Assembly (NCBI GenBank): GCA_030524175.1
Contig: JAUNHC010000033.1
Coordinates: forward strand, 1-63,029
Reading direction: 5' to 3'
DNA length: 63,029 nt
Source of the DNA: Eubacteriales bacterium
GTDB lineage: Bacteria; Bacillota; Clostridia; Lachnospirales; Lachnospiraceae
Below, piece after piece: positions 44,908 through 54,627 of the stretch (position 1 is the stretch's first letter; each line of letters opens with the position of its first letter). A program made the position numbers and the translations under genes. The notes beneath the pieces are model-generated. The model had not been told where the DNA came from. It was given only the letters and a program-made list of their open reading frames with translations, and searched no databases.

Positions 44908-45756
44908 TCAAAGAAGTTTATTTTTTTGTCTGTATTCCCGCGGGGATATTCCGTATACATTTTTGAAGGCTCTTGAAAAGTGAAGCTGGTTGGGATAACC
45001 GACCTGAATGCTGATATCCCCCACTGATAGGTCTGAGGTTTTTAGGAGCTCAGCAGCCTTGGCCATCCGGTACCGGATGAGAAATTCCTGAGGGGCCTGT
45101 CCCATAGTCTCTTTAAAAATTTTCCCGAAATAGCTTCGGTCAAGATTACACCGGCGTGCCATATCCTCCACTGTGACTGCACGTGAATAATTTTGTTCGA
45201 TAAAGGCCACAGCTTCTTTTGAATAAAATTCGGAAAGCTTTCCGCCCTGGACTTTCCGTTTGCTGGTGGAGCCTTGTACAATAGCATCCATAATAAGATA
45301 AAAGTGGCCTATAAGGTGGAGCGGTGATTCCTGGGAGTGGTTGGCAAGGTATAACAATTCATCCTTTACACGCTCCCCGGCTGCGGGGGAGGAGGGGAGG
45401 AATATGGGAGTAGTTGAAGAAAGCCCTGCGTTTTCCAGAAGCTCTCTGGCCCGCAGGCCTCCGAATTCCACCCATGTATATTCCCAGGGGTCCTCCCTGT
45501 CGGCAAAATAGGTATTCACCCGCTCTGGTTCAATGAGAAAACCGCTGCCCGGGCCGATTTTATATTCTGTTGAAGTATTGTTGGTATCATCTGTCAGTAG
45601 TGTGCCTCTTCCTGAGATCACATAGTGGAACAGATAATGGTTGCGGATAAAGGGACCGTAGGAGTGGAGCGGACGGCATTTTTCATATCCATACTGATAT
45701 ATTGTCAAGTCCATGAAACGTTCATCTGAAAACATACTAAACAAGAGATTTGGCAT
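44908..45756 (-). CDS. AraC family transcription regulator (MsmR/RafR-like)
   Basis: A 282-residue regulator. The N-terminal half is an AraC_binding cupin (H-Y-V-I-S-G-R-G-T-L near residue 47 and P-G-S-G-F-L-I near 72). The C-terminal 100 residues hold M-A-R-R-C-N-L-D-R-S-Y-F-G-K-I-F-K and V-G-Y-P-N-Q-L-H-F-S-R-A-F-K. It is divergent from a binding protein, two permeases and an alpha-galactosidase, the arrangement of msm/raf loci, so it probably activates them in response to raffinose or melibiose. GAGGAGATG precedes the start. Confidence 0.88.
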   Translation of the reverse strand: MPNLLFSMFSDERFMDLTIYQYGYEKCRPLHSYGPFIRNHYLFHYVISGRGTLLTDDTNNTSTEYKIGPGSGFLIEPERVNTYFADREDPWEYTWVEFGGLRARELLENAGLSSTTPIFLPSSPAAGERVKDELLYLANHSQESPLHLIGHFYLIMDAIVQGSTSKRKVQGGKLSEFYSKEAVAFIEQNYSRAVTVEDMARRCNLDRSYFGKIFKETMGQAPQEFLIRYRMAKAAELLKTSDLSVGDISIQVGYPNQLHFSRAFKNVYGISPREYRQKNKLL

Positions 45757-46085
45757 ATTTTATTCATCTCCTCTTACGCGATAATGGGAATATTGCATAA
45801 AATATTTTGTTAAAACTTGTGAATAAGCACTGAAATTACGCTGTTTTATTATATTATATACCATAATAAGTAGTAACTTCAATATGATTCTAGAAATATC
45901 GTATTATGCTATAAAAGTGGATTCATGGGAATATTTACGAAAATCAAAAGGAATGCTAAAATTTAATCATATTAAAGCTGTATTTCCGGCAGGCAGACGT
46001 GAAAATGCCGGGAACATAGGATGTAACGGCCGTTTCAGACACTAGCTTTGAGTTAATGACAAATGAGCAAAGGAGAGATATGAGA
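45757..46085. promoter_or_regulatory. Divergent regulatory region of the alpha-galactoside locus
   Basis: A 329-base AT-rich gap between the AraC regulator and the binding protein gene. A TGCTATAAAA stretch near 45909 could be an extended -10 for the plus-strand genes but has no good -35, and TTCTAGAA near 45890 is a small palindrome. This fits an activator-dependent promoter. No catabolite-repression site could be assigned with confidence. Confidence 0.4.
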
Positions 46086-47414
46086 ATGAAGAGAAAAGCC
46101 ATACTTGCCGCGGGCTGCGGTGCAGCGCTTTTGGGACTGGGGATGCTTTTTACCGGATGTGCCGGCCCTGCCGCAGGCAGCGACGGTAAAATCCATATTG
46201 AAATGGTCCAGTATAAACCAGAGGCAGTGAAAGCCTTTGAACAGTTCCAGAAAAAGTTTAATGACACTCATGATGATATATATCTGACGATCGATTCTCC
46301 CAATGAAGCTATGACCATATTGAAGACACGGTTTGTGAAGGAGGACCAGCCGGATATAATAGGGATCGGCGGTGATATCAACTACTCCAATTTCCTGGAC
46401 TCTGATATGCTGATGGATATTTCTGATTTTGACGGGCTTGCTGATATCAAACAGGCATATCTGGATATTGACAAGAATCTGGAGTTCGTTCCTGAAGAGG
46501 GGACTTATGCAGTGCCTTATATGGCCAATGCGGCCGGAATTTTGTACAACAGAGAAATGTTTAAAGAGAACGGCTGGGAGATTCCAAAAACCTGGACTGA
46601 GTTCATTGAGCTTTTAGATACCATCCAGGCATCAGGCCAGCAGCCATTGTACTTTGGATTTAAAGATACCTGGACCTGTCTTGCACCATGGAATGCCATG
46701 GCAGTGGACCTTGCACCGGCAGATGTATGCCAGCAGGTGAACCGTGGACAGGCCTCCTTCTCCCAGGAGTACCGTGAGGTAGCGGAAAAAATCATCCAGC
46801 TTCTGCCCTATGCCCAGAAGGATCCCTACGCATACAGCTACAATGACGCCTGTACTGCCTTTGCCAGGGGAGAATCGGCAATGTATTGCATCGGAAGCTA
46901 TGCGGTGCCGCAGATTCTATCTGTGAATCCTGACTTGGATGTAGATTCCTTTGTTTTTCCGGCAAGTGATAATGCAGAAGAGAATATTCTGAACTCCGGT
47001 GTGGATTTACAATTCAGTGTTATGGAAGACTGTAAAAATAAAGCGGCAGCCTATGAAGTGATCCGTTTCATGCTGGAGGATGAAAATATTCAGATTTATC
47101 TTGACGAACAGAATGCAGTTCCCTGTAAGGAGGGTGATTTCCAGCTTCCTTCCATGCTGGACGGTATGACAGAATACATCCGTGAAGGAAAAATGGCTGA
47201 TTATCAGGATCATTACTATCCGGCAGAGATGAGTGTGGACGCAATGATACAGACCTATCTAATGGACGGGGATGTGGAAGTATTTCTCAAAAAGTTTGAT
47301 ACAGAGTGGCAGCGTTATAACCGTGACCTTATAGCGAAAGTCAAGAAGTATGAGGAAGAGCACGGCAGCACTGTTCCGGATGAAAGGGAAGCCGGGGAGG
47401 AAGGAGAAGAATAA
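46086..47414 (+). CDS. Carbohydrate ABC transporter, substrate-binding lipoprotein
   Basis: A 442-residue SBP_bac_1 family protein. The signal peptide ends L-F-T-G-C, a good lipobox, so it is lipid-anchored outside the membrane. The mature part begins I-H-I-E-M-V-Q-Y-K-P and contains Q-P-D-I-I-G-I-G-G-D near residue 95; the tail is acidic. I chose ATG 46086, ten bases after AGGAG; ATG 46080 is possible. It overlaps the first permease gene (TAATG), with no hairpin between them. From the neighbouring GH36 gene the substrate is probably raffinose, stachyose or melibiose. Confidence 0.9.
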   Translation: MKRKAILAAGCGAALLGLGMLFTGCAGPAAGSDGKIHIEMVQYKPEAVKAFEQFQKKFNDTHDDIYLTIDSPNEAMTILKTRFVKEDQPDIIGIGGDINYSNFLDSDMLMDISDFDGLADIKQAYLDIDKNLEFVPEEGTYAVPYMANAAGILYNREMFKENGWEIPKTWTEFIELLDTIQASGQQPLYFGFKDTWTCLAPWNAMAVDLAPADVCQQVNRGQASFSQEYREVAEKIIQLLPYAQKDPYAYSYNDACTAFARGESAMYCIGSYAVPQILSVNPDLDVDSFVFPASDNAEENILNSGVDLQFSVMEDCKNKAAAYEVIRFMLEDENIQIYLDEQNAVPCKEGDFQLPSMLDGMTEYIREGKMADYQDHYYPAEMSVDAMIQTYLMDGDVEVFLKKFDTEWQRYNRDLIAKVKKYEEEHGSTVPDEREAGEEGEE

Positions 47415-48292
47415 TGGATAAAGCTAAGGGAAATGAGAGAAAACGTACATTCTTATTGATCACGATACCGATTCTGGTCCTGTTTTTCGTGTTTAATACA
47501 TTGCCGCTCATCAAAGGCCTGGTTTACAGCTTTACTAATTTTAAAGGATACGGCAGCTATGACTGGGTGGGGCTGCGCAATTATATTGATCTGTTCCAGG
47601 ATGCACGTGTGGGAAAATCTTATCTGTTCACATTTAAATTTGCACTTGTAAGTACCATAATTGTTAATGTCATAAGTCTGGTACTGGCACTTGGCCTTAA
47701 CAGTAAAATCCGGGGGAAAAGCGCACTGCGCGGTATTTATTTTATACCCAATATTTTAGGCGGATTGGTTGTAGGTTATATTTTCAGCTTTTTCTTTACG
47801 TATATCCTTCCTTCTTTAGGACAGAAGATGGGGATTGAATTTTTGAGCAACAGTATGCTGGCAAGTACAAAGAGTGCATGGTTCGCCATCGTGATCGTAG
47901 CTTCCTGGCAGGCAATTGCCATGAACACCATTATCTACATCTCCGGTCTTCAGACAGTTCCTGAGGAGGTATATGAGGCCGGTGCCATAGACGGGGCAAC
48001 AGGCTGGAAGAAGTTTAAGAGTCTTACCTTCCCGCTGATCATACCGTTCTTCACCATTAACATGGTGCTTTGCATGAAAAACTTTTTGATGGTGTTTGAC
48101 CAGATCATGGCATTGACAAAGGGAGGTCCCGCACAGAGTACAGAGTCTATTTCTTTTCTCATTTACAAAAACGGTATGGACGGCGGCCAGTTCGGTTTCC
48201 AAAGTGCCAATGCAGTATTGTTTTTTGTAGTGATCGTAGTGATTTCTGTATGTCAGCTTCAGTTTATGAATAAGAAGGAGGAGCAGTTATGA
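47414..48292 (+). CDS. Carbohydrate ABC transporter, permease (MsmF-like)
   Basis: A 292-residue membrane subunit with six spans and the EAA loop E-A-G-A-I-D-G-A-T near residue 193. It has the size and layout of MsmF/RafF permeases. Its start overlaps the binding protein stop and its end overlaps the next permease by four bases, so the three are coupled. Confidence 0.92.
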   Translation: MDKAKGNERKRTFLLITIPILVLFFVFNTLPLIKGLVYSFTNFKGYGSYDWVGLRNYIDLFQDARVGKSYLFTFKFALVSTIIVNVISLVLALGLNSKIRGKSALRGIYFIPNILGGLVVGYIFSFFFTYILPSLGQKMGIEFLSNSMLASTKSAWFAIVIVASWQAIAMNTIIYISGLQTVPEEVYEAGAIDGATGWKKFKSLTFPLIIPFFTINMVLCMKNFLMVFDQIMALTKGGPAQSTESISFLIYKNGMDGGQFGFQSANAVLFFVVIVVISVCQLQFMNKKEEQL

Positions 48293-49140
48293 TGAAGAAG
48301 AAACAATCAGGCGTGGGCGGCACTAACTGGCCAGTTACAATTTTGCTGATCATCGGCTGTATTACAGTTTTCTTTCCTCTGTATATGGCAATCGTCATTG
48401 CCTTTAAACAGCCCTCTGAGATGACGAACAACATTGCAGGCGCACTGTCTCTGCCGTCCTCATTCAGCCTCAGCAACTTTACGGAGGCAATGAGGGTCAC
48501 AGATTTCTGGAATTCTCTTGGAAACAGTGTTTTGATCACCCTTGTAACAGTAGTGTTGGCAATCGCCATTCATTCTTTGGCAGGTTATGCCATTGGAAGA
48601 AATATGGGGAACAGCAAGTTTTATAAATTTTCATATTTGTACATTGTAAGCGGTATGTTTGTACCTTTTGCCATCCTGATGATGCCTCTGGTAAAACAGA
48701 CCTCTCAGATGGGAATCGGCAACAGAGTGGGTGTGATCGTACTTTACACAGTATTCTATATGCCCATGAACCTGCTTTTATATTCAGGCTATCTGAAAAA
48801 CATTCCCATGGCTCTTGAAGAAGCTGCAAAGGTGGACGGTGCAAGCACCTGGAAAACATACTGGAGTATTATTTTTCCTATTATGAAGCCTATGCATGCA
48901 ACTGTTGCGGTTCTCACAGCCCTTGGAACATGGAACGATGTAATGACACCTCTTGTTATTATGTCAGGAACAGGAAAGAACACCCTGCCCTTGGCACAGC
49001 TGAATTTCCAGACACAGTTCGGTACGAATTATAACCTGGCCTTTGCTTCTTATCTGCTGGCCCTGATACCCATTCTTATATTCTATCTGGTCTGCCAGAA
49101 ACAGATTCTGAACGGTGTAGTGAACGGAGCTGTGAAGTAA
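48289..49140 (+). CDS. Carbohydrate ABC transporter, permease (MsmG-like)
   Basis: A 283-residue membrane subunit with six spans and the EAA loop E-A-A-K-V-D-G-A-S near residue 180. It completes the membrane part of the alpha-galactoside importer with the preceding gene. Two ATGs (48289 and 48292) are possible starts. No ATPase gene is present; a shared MsmK-type ATPase elsewhere is expected. Confidence 0.92.
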   Translation: MMKKKQSGVGGTNWPVTILLIIGCITVFFPLYMAIVIAFKQPSEMTNNIAGALSLPSSFSLSNFTEAMRVTDFWNSLGNSVLITLVTVVLAIAIHSLAGYAIGRNMGNSKFYKFSYLYIVSGMFVPFAILMMPLVKQTSQMGIGNRVGVIVLYTVFYMPMNLLLYSGYLKNIPMALEEAAKVDGASTWKTYWSIIFPIMKPMHATVAVLTALGTWNDVMTPLVIMSGTGKNTLPLAQLNFQTQFGTNYNLAFASYLLALIPILIFYLVCQKQILNGVVNGAVK

Positions 49141-49171
49141 GAGATTTATAAACAAATAAAGGAGACAACTT

Positions 49172-51364
49172 ATGGCGATTATACTCAATGAAAAACAATC
49201 CTTATTTACTTTACAGACGAAGAACAGCATGTATCAGATGAAAGCTGACGAATACGGTGCTCTTCTTCATACCTATTACGGAAAAAAGACGGAAAATATT
49301 GATTATTCTTATCTGATTTCCATGCAGGACAATGGATTCTCGGGGAATCCTTACGGCAATGCCCATGACAGGGCATACTCCTTTGATACTCTGCCCCAGG
49401 AATATCCTGTGTATGGAGGCGGGGATTTCCGGAGAAGCGCACTTATGGTACGCTATGGTGCCGGACACTGTGCTTTGGAGCTGCATTATGATTCTTACCG
49501 GATCATTAAAGGCAAATATTCAATTCCCGGACTTCCCGCTGTTTATGCAGAGGAGAGGAATCAGGTAGACACCCTTATTGTTACTCTGAAAGATGATCAA
49601 GAAGATATTTTTGTACATCTGTACTATGGTGTTATGGAAGATCTTGATATGATAACCAGGACGGTACGTGTGGAAAACAGGGGAAAAGATAAGGTTGTTT
49701 TGGAGAGGGTCATGAGTATGTGTCTGGACCAGCAGTATGGCGATTATGACTTCCTTACTTTTTATGGAAAACATGCCATGGAGAGAGAGCTTTCCCGAAT
49801 GCCGGTCCACCATGGAGTACAGTCTGCGGGCAGTGTGCGCGGAGCCTCCAGTCATCAATATAATCCTTTTGTGATATTGGCTGATCATAAGGCAGAGGAG
49901 ACAAAGGGAGACTGTTATGGAGTGTCTTTTCTTTACAGCGGAGATTTTCTGGCAGAGACAGAGTATGACCAGATAAACCAGACAAGGTTGGTGATGGGCA
50001 TTCATCCTGATAATTTCAGGTTTATTCTGGAGCCTGGAGAGGAATTTTGGGCACCTGAGGCTGCAATGGTATACAGTGATAAAGGTTTTGAAAATATGTC
50101 CCATATTTATCATAAAGCCTTCAGGAATAATCTCTGCAGGGGAAAGTATAAGAATGCCCGCCGCCCGGTGCTTTTAAATAACTGGGAGGGTACTTATTTC
50201 GATTTCAACGGCGAGAAATTGGTTCAGATGGCAGAGGAAGCCGCAGAAATGGGCGTGGAGCTCTTCGTGCTGGATGACGGCTGGTTTGGAAAAAGAGACA
50301 GCGATAACAGCGGGCTGGGGGACTGGACAGTCAATGAAAAGAAGCTGGGCTGTACATTAAAGGAACTTTCAGACAGGATCCATGAACTGGGACTTACCTT
50401 TGGGATCTGGTTTGAGCCGGAGTGTGTGTCTGAGGACAGTGACCTTTACCGGGAACATCCTGAGTGGGCACTGAAGGCTCCCGGGAAAAAACCTATGCTT
50501 TCCCGCAGTCAGCTTGTGCTGGATTTCTCCAGAGCGGAAGTGAGGGAGCATATTTTTGCCCAGATGTGCAGTGTGCTGGACAGTGCCAGGATTGAATATG
50601 TCAAATGGGATTTCAACAGAAGTATCAGTGATATCTACAGCGCAGGGCTTTCGGCGGAGCGCCAGGGGGAAGTGGCTCACCGCTATGTACTGGGGCTTTA
50701 TGATATCCTGGAACGAATCACACAACGGTATCCGGATCTGCTCATTGAAGGATGCAGCGGAGGAGGAGGACGGTTTGATGCAGGAATGCTTTATTATACT
50801 CCCCAAATCTGGTGCAGTGACGATACAGATGCTATTGAACGGTTAAAAATCCAGTATGGTACTTCTTTCGCTTATCCGGTGAGTACGGTAGGTGCTCATG
50901 TGTCTGCATCTCCCAATCATCAGACCGGCAGAAAGACTCCTATTTCCACAAGGGCAGCGGCAGCTATGGCGGGAACCTTCGGGTATGAGCTTGACCCGGG
51001 TAAGCTCAATGCCCGGGACAAGGAAGAAATCCATGATCAGATCGAAGTATTTAAAAAGTATTATGATTTAATCCAGCAGGGCGATTATTACCGTCTCACA
51101 AATCCTTATGGAGAGAAAGCGTACCATGCCTGGGAATTTGCAGCTCCTGACGGCAGGGAAGCGCTGGTCAGTGTTGTGGCTGTAAAGGTCTATGCCAATC
51201 CGGCGCCTGTGATCATAAAACTGCGGGGACTCAGGGAGGATAAGTATTATCGCTTAAATGGAAAAAGCTATCTGGGCGGTGCACTTATGTATGCCGGATT
51301 GCCCTTGCCTCAGCCAAAGGAAGAATATGAGAGTTGGAATTTCCATCTGGTGATGGAGAAATAA
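49172..51364 (+). CDS. aga: Alpha-galactosidase, GH36 family
   Basis: A 730-residue cytoplasmic enzyme that removes alpha-1,6-galactose from raffinose, stachyose or melibiose. Layout: N-terminal beta-supersandwich (about 1-330), TIM barrel (about 335-630) and C-terminal beta-sheet domain. The nucleophile is D480 in V-K-W-D-F-N-R and the acid/base D550 in W-C-S-D-D-T-D; their 70-residue spacing equals that of characterised GH36 enzymes. The substrate loop V-L-D-D-G-W-F-G is also present. AAAGGAG precedes the start, 31 bases after the second permease gene, so it belongs to the importer operon. Confidence 0.96.
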   Translation: MAIILNEKQSLFTLQTKNSMYQMKADEYGALLHTYYGKKTENIDYSYLISMQDNGFSGNPYGNAHDRAYSFDTLPQEYPVYGGGDFRRSALMVRYGAGHCALELHYDSYRIIKGKYSIPGLPAVYAEERNQVDTLIVTLKDDQEDIFVHLYYGVMEDLDMITRTVRVENRGKDKVVLERVMSMCLDQQYGDYDFLTFYGKHAMERELSRMPVHHGVQSAGSVRGASSHQYNPFVILADHKAEETKGDCYGVSFLYSGDFLAETEYDQINQTRLVMGIHPDNFRFILEPGEEFWAPEAAMVYSDKGFENMSHIYHKAFRNNLCRGKYKNARRPVLLNNWEGTYFDFNGEKLVQMAEEAAEMGVELFVLDDGWFGKRDSDNSGLGDWTVNEKKLGCTLKELSDRIHELGLTFGIWFEPECVSEDSDLYREHPEWALKAPGKKPMLSRSQLVLDFSRAEVREHIFAQMCSVLDSARIEYVKWDFNRSISDIYSAGLSAERQGEVAHRYVLGLYDILERITQRYPDLLIEGCSGGGGRFDAGMLYYTPQIWCSDDTDAIERLKIQYGTSFAYPVSTVGAHVSASPNHQTGRKTPISTRAAAAMAGTFGYELDPGKLNARDKEEIHDQIEVFKKYYDLIQQGDYYRLTNPYGEKAYHAWEFAAPDGREALVSVVAVKVYANPAPVIIKLRGLREDKYYRLNGKSYLGGALMYAGLPLPQPKEEYESWNFHLVMEK

Positions 51365-51378
51365 GTACGGCATGATTC

Positions 51379-51404
51379 AGCCGGCGGCATTTATGCCGCC
51401 GGCT
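51379..51404 (+). terminator. Terminator after the alpha-galactosidase gene
   Basis: AGCCGGCGGCAT and ATGCCGCCGGCT form a perfect 12-bp stem with a two-base loop. The T-tract is poor (ATTGCT), so termination may be partial. Confidence 0.65.
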
Positions 51405-51528
51405 ATTGCTAATGTGCGGGTTATTGTTACATACACTAAAGCCCATTGTGTTCTGAATAAAACTGTGATATTATAAAAGTGATCTGGGATATCTCTGTGG
51501 TTTTGATACTTAAAATTTAATAAAGTCC

Positions 51529-51557
51529 TTGCAGTACAAAATGTTCTGTGGTAGACT
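51529..51557 (+). promoter_or_regulatory. Possible promoter before the nuclease-family remnant
   Basis: TTGCAG (51529-51534), a 17-base spacer and TAGACT (51552-51557), 34 bases before the ATG of the small gene. Confidence 0.35.
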
Positions 51558-51591
51558 GATTTAACAGAACACTTCAGGAATATCTATTTTC

Positions 51592-51972
51592 ATGCCGTTC
51601 GGCAATTATACTCCTGTAATTTCAGTTACCATACAAATACAGAACAGGCAGTATACTGCAGTTCTTTTGGATCAATATGAAATAATAGACAATGGCCGAG
51701 TGGAGGTGAAAGATGTGTGTGATGCATGGGACGGTGCTATGATGATGTATAAAGAAGAAGGCCGGGAATCCGGTTTATTGGAAGGCCGGAAGTCCGGAAT
51801 AATAGAAGGTCGGGAATTGGGAATTAAGGCCCTGATCCTGGATAATCTGGAAGAGGGAAAAGGGAAAGAAACCATACTTACGAAACTCGAAAGAAGATTT
51901 TCATTGTCCTCAGAAGAGGCAGAATTATACTTTAGTCAGTTTGCTAATGACAGCCTTTTTCCGAAGATATAG
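51592..51972 (+). pseudogene. C-terminal remnant of an Rpn/PD-(D/E)XK nuclease-transposase family gene
   Basis: A 126-residue frame. Its second half has the Glu/Gly/Arg repeat E-G-R-E-S-G-L-L-E-G-R-K-S-G and the ending A-L-I-L-D-N-L-E-E-G with K-L-E-R-R-F-S-L-S, typical of the C-terminus of Rpn-type recombination-promoting nucleases (transposase-like PD-(D/E)XK). The N-terminal catalytic domain is missing, and the first 45 residues are not recognisable. No ribosome site precedes the ATG. It is probably a decayed fragment, though a short orphan protein is possible. Confidence 0.55.
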
Positions 51973-52146
51973 TAAAAAGCATGACAGGGTTAAATGGTCA
52001 TACAATATATGATTGTATGCAGTTGGATTACTTCGGAATGCCAAAATCATAGAAAGAAGGAAGAAAGGGTTTATGATGGGTAGCCCTTTCTTCCTTAAAA
52101 AACAACCGGTCTGCAAGTCGATGAATGTATGTCTTATTTTTCTATC

Positions 52147-54627
52147 TTATTCTATTGTTTCAATTGATTCCACAATACTTAGCCTTGCTATTTGGCGAAG
52201 GGGGATGCAGGTGGCCAGCAGACAGGCCATTATGGATATAAGTGAGGCTTCCAGCATCGGCAGCCATGGAGGCAGTATAAGCTGTATCGAATCTGTGACG
52301 GCGGCATTTATAAACAAAGTACAGATATAGCCTGCCGCACAGCCGACAGCTGCAGCAATGATTCCGTAATATGCACCCTCCCACAGAAAAGTCTTATACA
52401 AGTCCGGTACACTCATACCAATGGCTCTTTGGATGCCGATTTCCGTAATTCTGGTATGGATATTGGTGTAAACTGTGTTTATGATGTTTAGAAGACCGAT
52501 AAGTCCCACAAACAGGATCAATCCCCATGCCAGCAGACGAATCTGGCTGTAGCTTTCCTTAAGCTGTAGGTCTGTATTTTCATAGGAAAACCAGGTTCCG
52601 CTGCTTTTGCTGCAAAGTTCATCCATAGCGTTTTCTACGGCTTTGCGGTCAGCATCCGGAGACAGAACGGGATAGATTTCTGAATATCCAGTGTGTCCTG
52701 TCAATGTGTCATATACTGTGTCAAATACAATCACCTGCACACCGTTGACAAAGCCGTCATTGTCAAGGAGAATGGGATTGTCTAATAACCCTGCCACTTT
52801 CAGGGACTTATCATTAATGGTGATGGTTTCCCCGGCAGAAAGGTCTGTGGCGGGCAGTTTCTTATCTCCGTAAGAAACTGCAACAGGATTTTTAATAAGA
52901 CAGGCATCTCCGCTTTTCAATGATGCAATGTCCTCCTGTGACAAATCAGAGGTAAGGGAATTGAGCCAGTTACCGTCTATTCCGGCCAGATGCAGTGTTT
53001 CTCCTGGGTTTAGACTGATATTCGTGCGGATATCCGCCAGGCTGCCTGACATATCCGGCTGATACAGGCTGTATTTTAAGGTTGAAACAGTCTGTATTCC
53101 GGGGGTATGGGAAAAGTCTGCCACTTGTTCTGGAGAAAATCCATCTGCCTGGTTTGTAAGGGAGTAATCCCCCCGATGCATCTGCCGGATATTAGCAGAG
53201 GTGTCCAATATGGAGGAAAAGCTCTGCAGCGCTACGAAGACAGTGATACTCATTACAAGAGATAAAACTGTGATAACCGTTCTCCTGGGATTGCGTTTCA
53301 TGTTCATCCGTGCATAGAATGCTTCAAAGTTACGGATACGTCCGGTATTCCTATTTCTTCTTTTGACAGGCTGAGCCTGACCTGCCATTGCGGCAGTGGG
53401 GGAAACCTTTGCGGCGAAACGGGCTGCGGGCATGGCAGCTGCGAAGGCAAATAAAAGAGTGACGGCCGCGCTGATCAAAAGGGGTAATGCTTTGCTTTGG
53501 GCATTAGCTGCAATCATTTGGTTAAGTTCTTGTTGGCTGCCAGCCATAAAAAGCCGGGGGTTGAAAAATCCTGCAGCAGCAGTGGTGATCCCCTTGGCAG
53601 ATAAAAGGCCAAGGATTGCTCCGGCAGGGATTCCAACAGAGCAGAGTATCAGCAGGTTTAGGGATACAAGGGTATATAACTTTCCTTGTTCAGCGCCTAT
53701 AGCCCGCAGAGTTCCATATTCCTTGACGCGTTTGGAAACTGCAATTTTAAGGATATTATAGATTACCAGTCCTGCGGCGAAAAGTATTAAAGTGCCTGTT
53801 ACAATACCTGCCATCATCAGATAGGAAAAACCCGATGACTGCTGTTCCTGATTTTTTGACCGGTATGAAATACCGGCAGCAGAAAGCAAGGTTTCGTTGT
53901 ACTGAATGTGGCCTTCCGGTATGTCATATTTTTGGGCAGTATCATCTATGATCTGCTGAAATGCTTTTTTATCTTTTGTGCGGATATCCACAGAATAAAG
54001 CTGGTATTTTTTCGGAAGCAGCAATTTTGCAGTTCCGGGGCCGATGATTCCTATGGCAGAGCCTGACACATATCCAATATAGTTAGGCTTTAATATCCCT
54101 GTGAGTGTGAAATTACAGCTGGTTTCGTAGGGAAGCTCTGTGTCCTGGAGCAAGGAAGCGCGGATATTAAGTGTAATAGTATTTCCGATTTTTTTTTCCA
54201 AGCCAAGGAGAGACAGTATGTCAGAGGATAAAGCGATTTCTCCAGGCTCAAGAGGAAGAGTGCCTTGTTCCAGTGTGGTGTCATTTTTATAGGCTGAAGC
54301 GGAATTTCCCAGAAACTCTCTCAGAAGAATGGAAATTTTACTGCCGGGGATGTCCGACACACCGGCGGACGTATATTTTTCACCATAAGAAAAACGGGGA
54401 TCCTTACAAATTTCGTCCGCCTGCGCTTCGGTGAGCTGATGCAGGGTGGCATATCTGTTGCCGTTTAAGCCGGCTGCCTGATTAATCCGCATGGCACTTA
54501 ATATACCAATGGATTGGCCCACAGCAGTGGTCATCATAGTAGAGAGGATGACTGCTGCCAGAATCAATATAGACGTTACTTTCTGAGCATACAGCTCTTT
54601 CCATGCAAGTGCGCGGTAAGATTTCAT
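52147..54627 (-). CDS. ABC exporter permease, FtsX/MacB-like with two FtsX domains
   Basis: An 826-residue membrane protein. An N-terminal span (about 15-40) is followed by a large extracellular domain, a first FtsX block of spans (about 270-410), another span near 450, a second extracellular domain and a final FtsX block (about 695-815, with L-N-I-I-N-T-V-Y and I-G-I-Q-R-A-I-G-M-S). Proteins of this kind export peptides or lipids, or act as mechanotransmitters, with a LolD-type ATPase. It overlaps the ATPase gene by four bases and is the last gene of the cluster. A role in peptide antibiotic response is plausible from the adjacent two-component genes. Confidence 0.9.
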   Translation of the reverse strand: MKSYRALAWKELYAQKVTSILILAAVILSTMMTTAVGQSIGILSAMRINQAAGLNGNRYATLHQLTEAQADEICKDPRFSYGEKYTSAGVSDIPGSKISILLREFLGNSASAYKNDTTLEQGTLPLEPGEIALSSDILSLLGLEKKIGNTITLNIRASLLQDTELPYETSCNFTLTGILKPNYIGYVSGSAIGIIGPGTAKLLLPKKYQLYSVDIRTKDKKAFQQIIDDTAQKYDIPEGHIQYNETLLSAAGISYRSKNQEQQSSGFSYLMMAGIVTGTLILFAAGLVIYNILKIAVSKRVKEYGTLRAIGAEQGKLYTLVSLNLLILCSVGIPAGAILGLLSAKGITTAAAGFFNPRLFMAGSQQELNQMIAANAQSKALPLLISAAVTLLFAFAAAMPAARFAAKVSPTAAMAGQAQPVKRRNRNTGRIRNFEAFYARMNMKRNPRRTVITVLSLVMSITVFVALQSFSSILDTSANIRQMHRGDYSLTNQADGFSPEQVADFSHTPGIQTVSTLKYSLYQPDMSGSLADIRTNISLNPGETLHLAGIDGNWLNSLTSDLSQEDIASLKSGDACLIKNPVAVSYGDKKLPATDLSAGETITINDKSLKVAGLLDNPILLDNDGFVNGVQVIVFDTVYDTLTGHTGYSEIYPVLSPDADRKAVENAMDELCSKSSGTWFSYENTDLQLKESYSQIRLLAWGLILFVGLIGLLNIINTVYTNIHTRITEIGIQRAIGMSVPDLYKTFLWEGAYYGIIAAAVGCAAGYICTLFINAAVTDSIQLILPPWLPMLEASLISIMACLLATCIPLRQIARLSIVESIETIE

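Noticed and set aside
52147-54627. Plus-strand frames opposite the FtsX-type permease gene (for example 53396-53761)
   Set aside because: Shadow frames without ribosome sites; the minus strand encodes one continuous recognisable protein.
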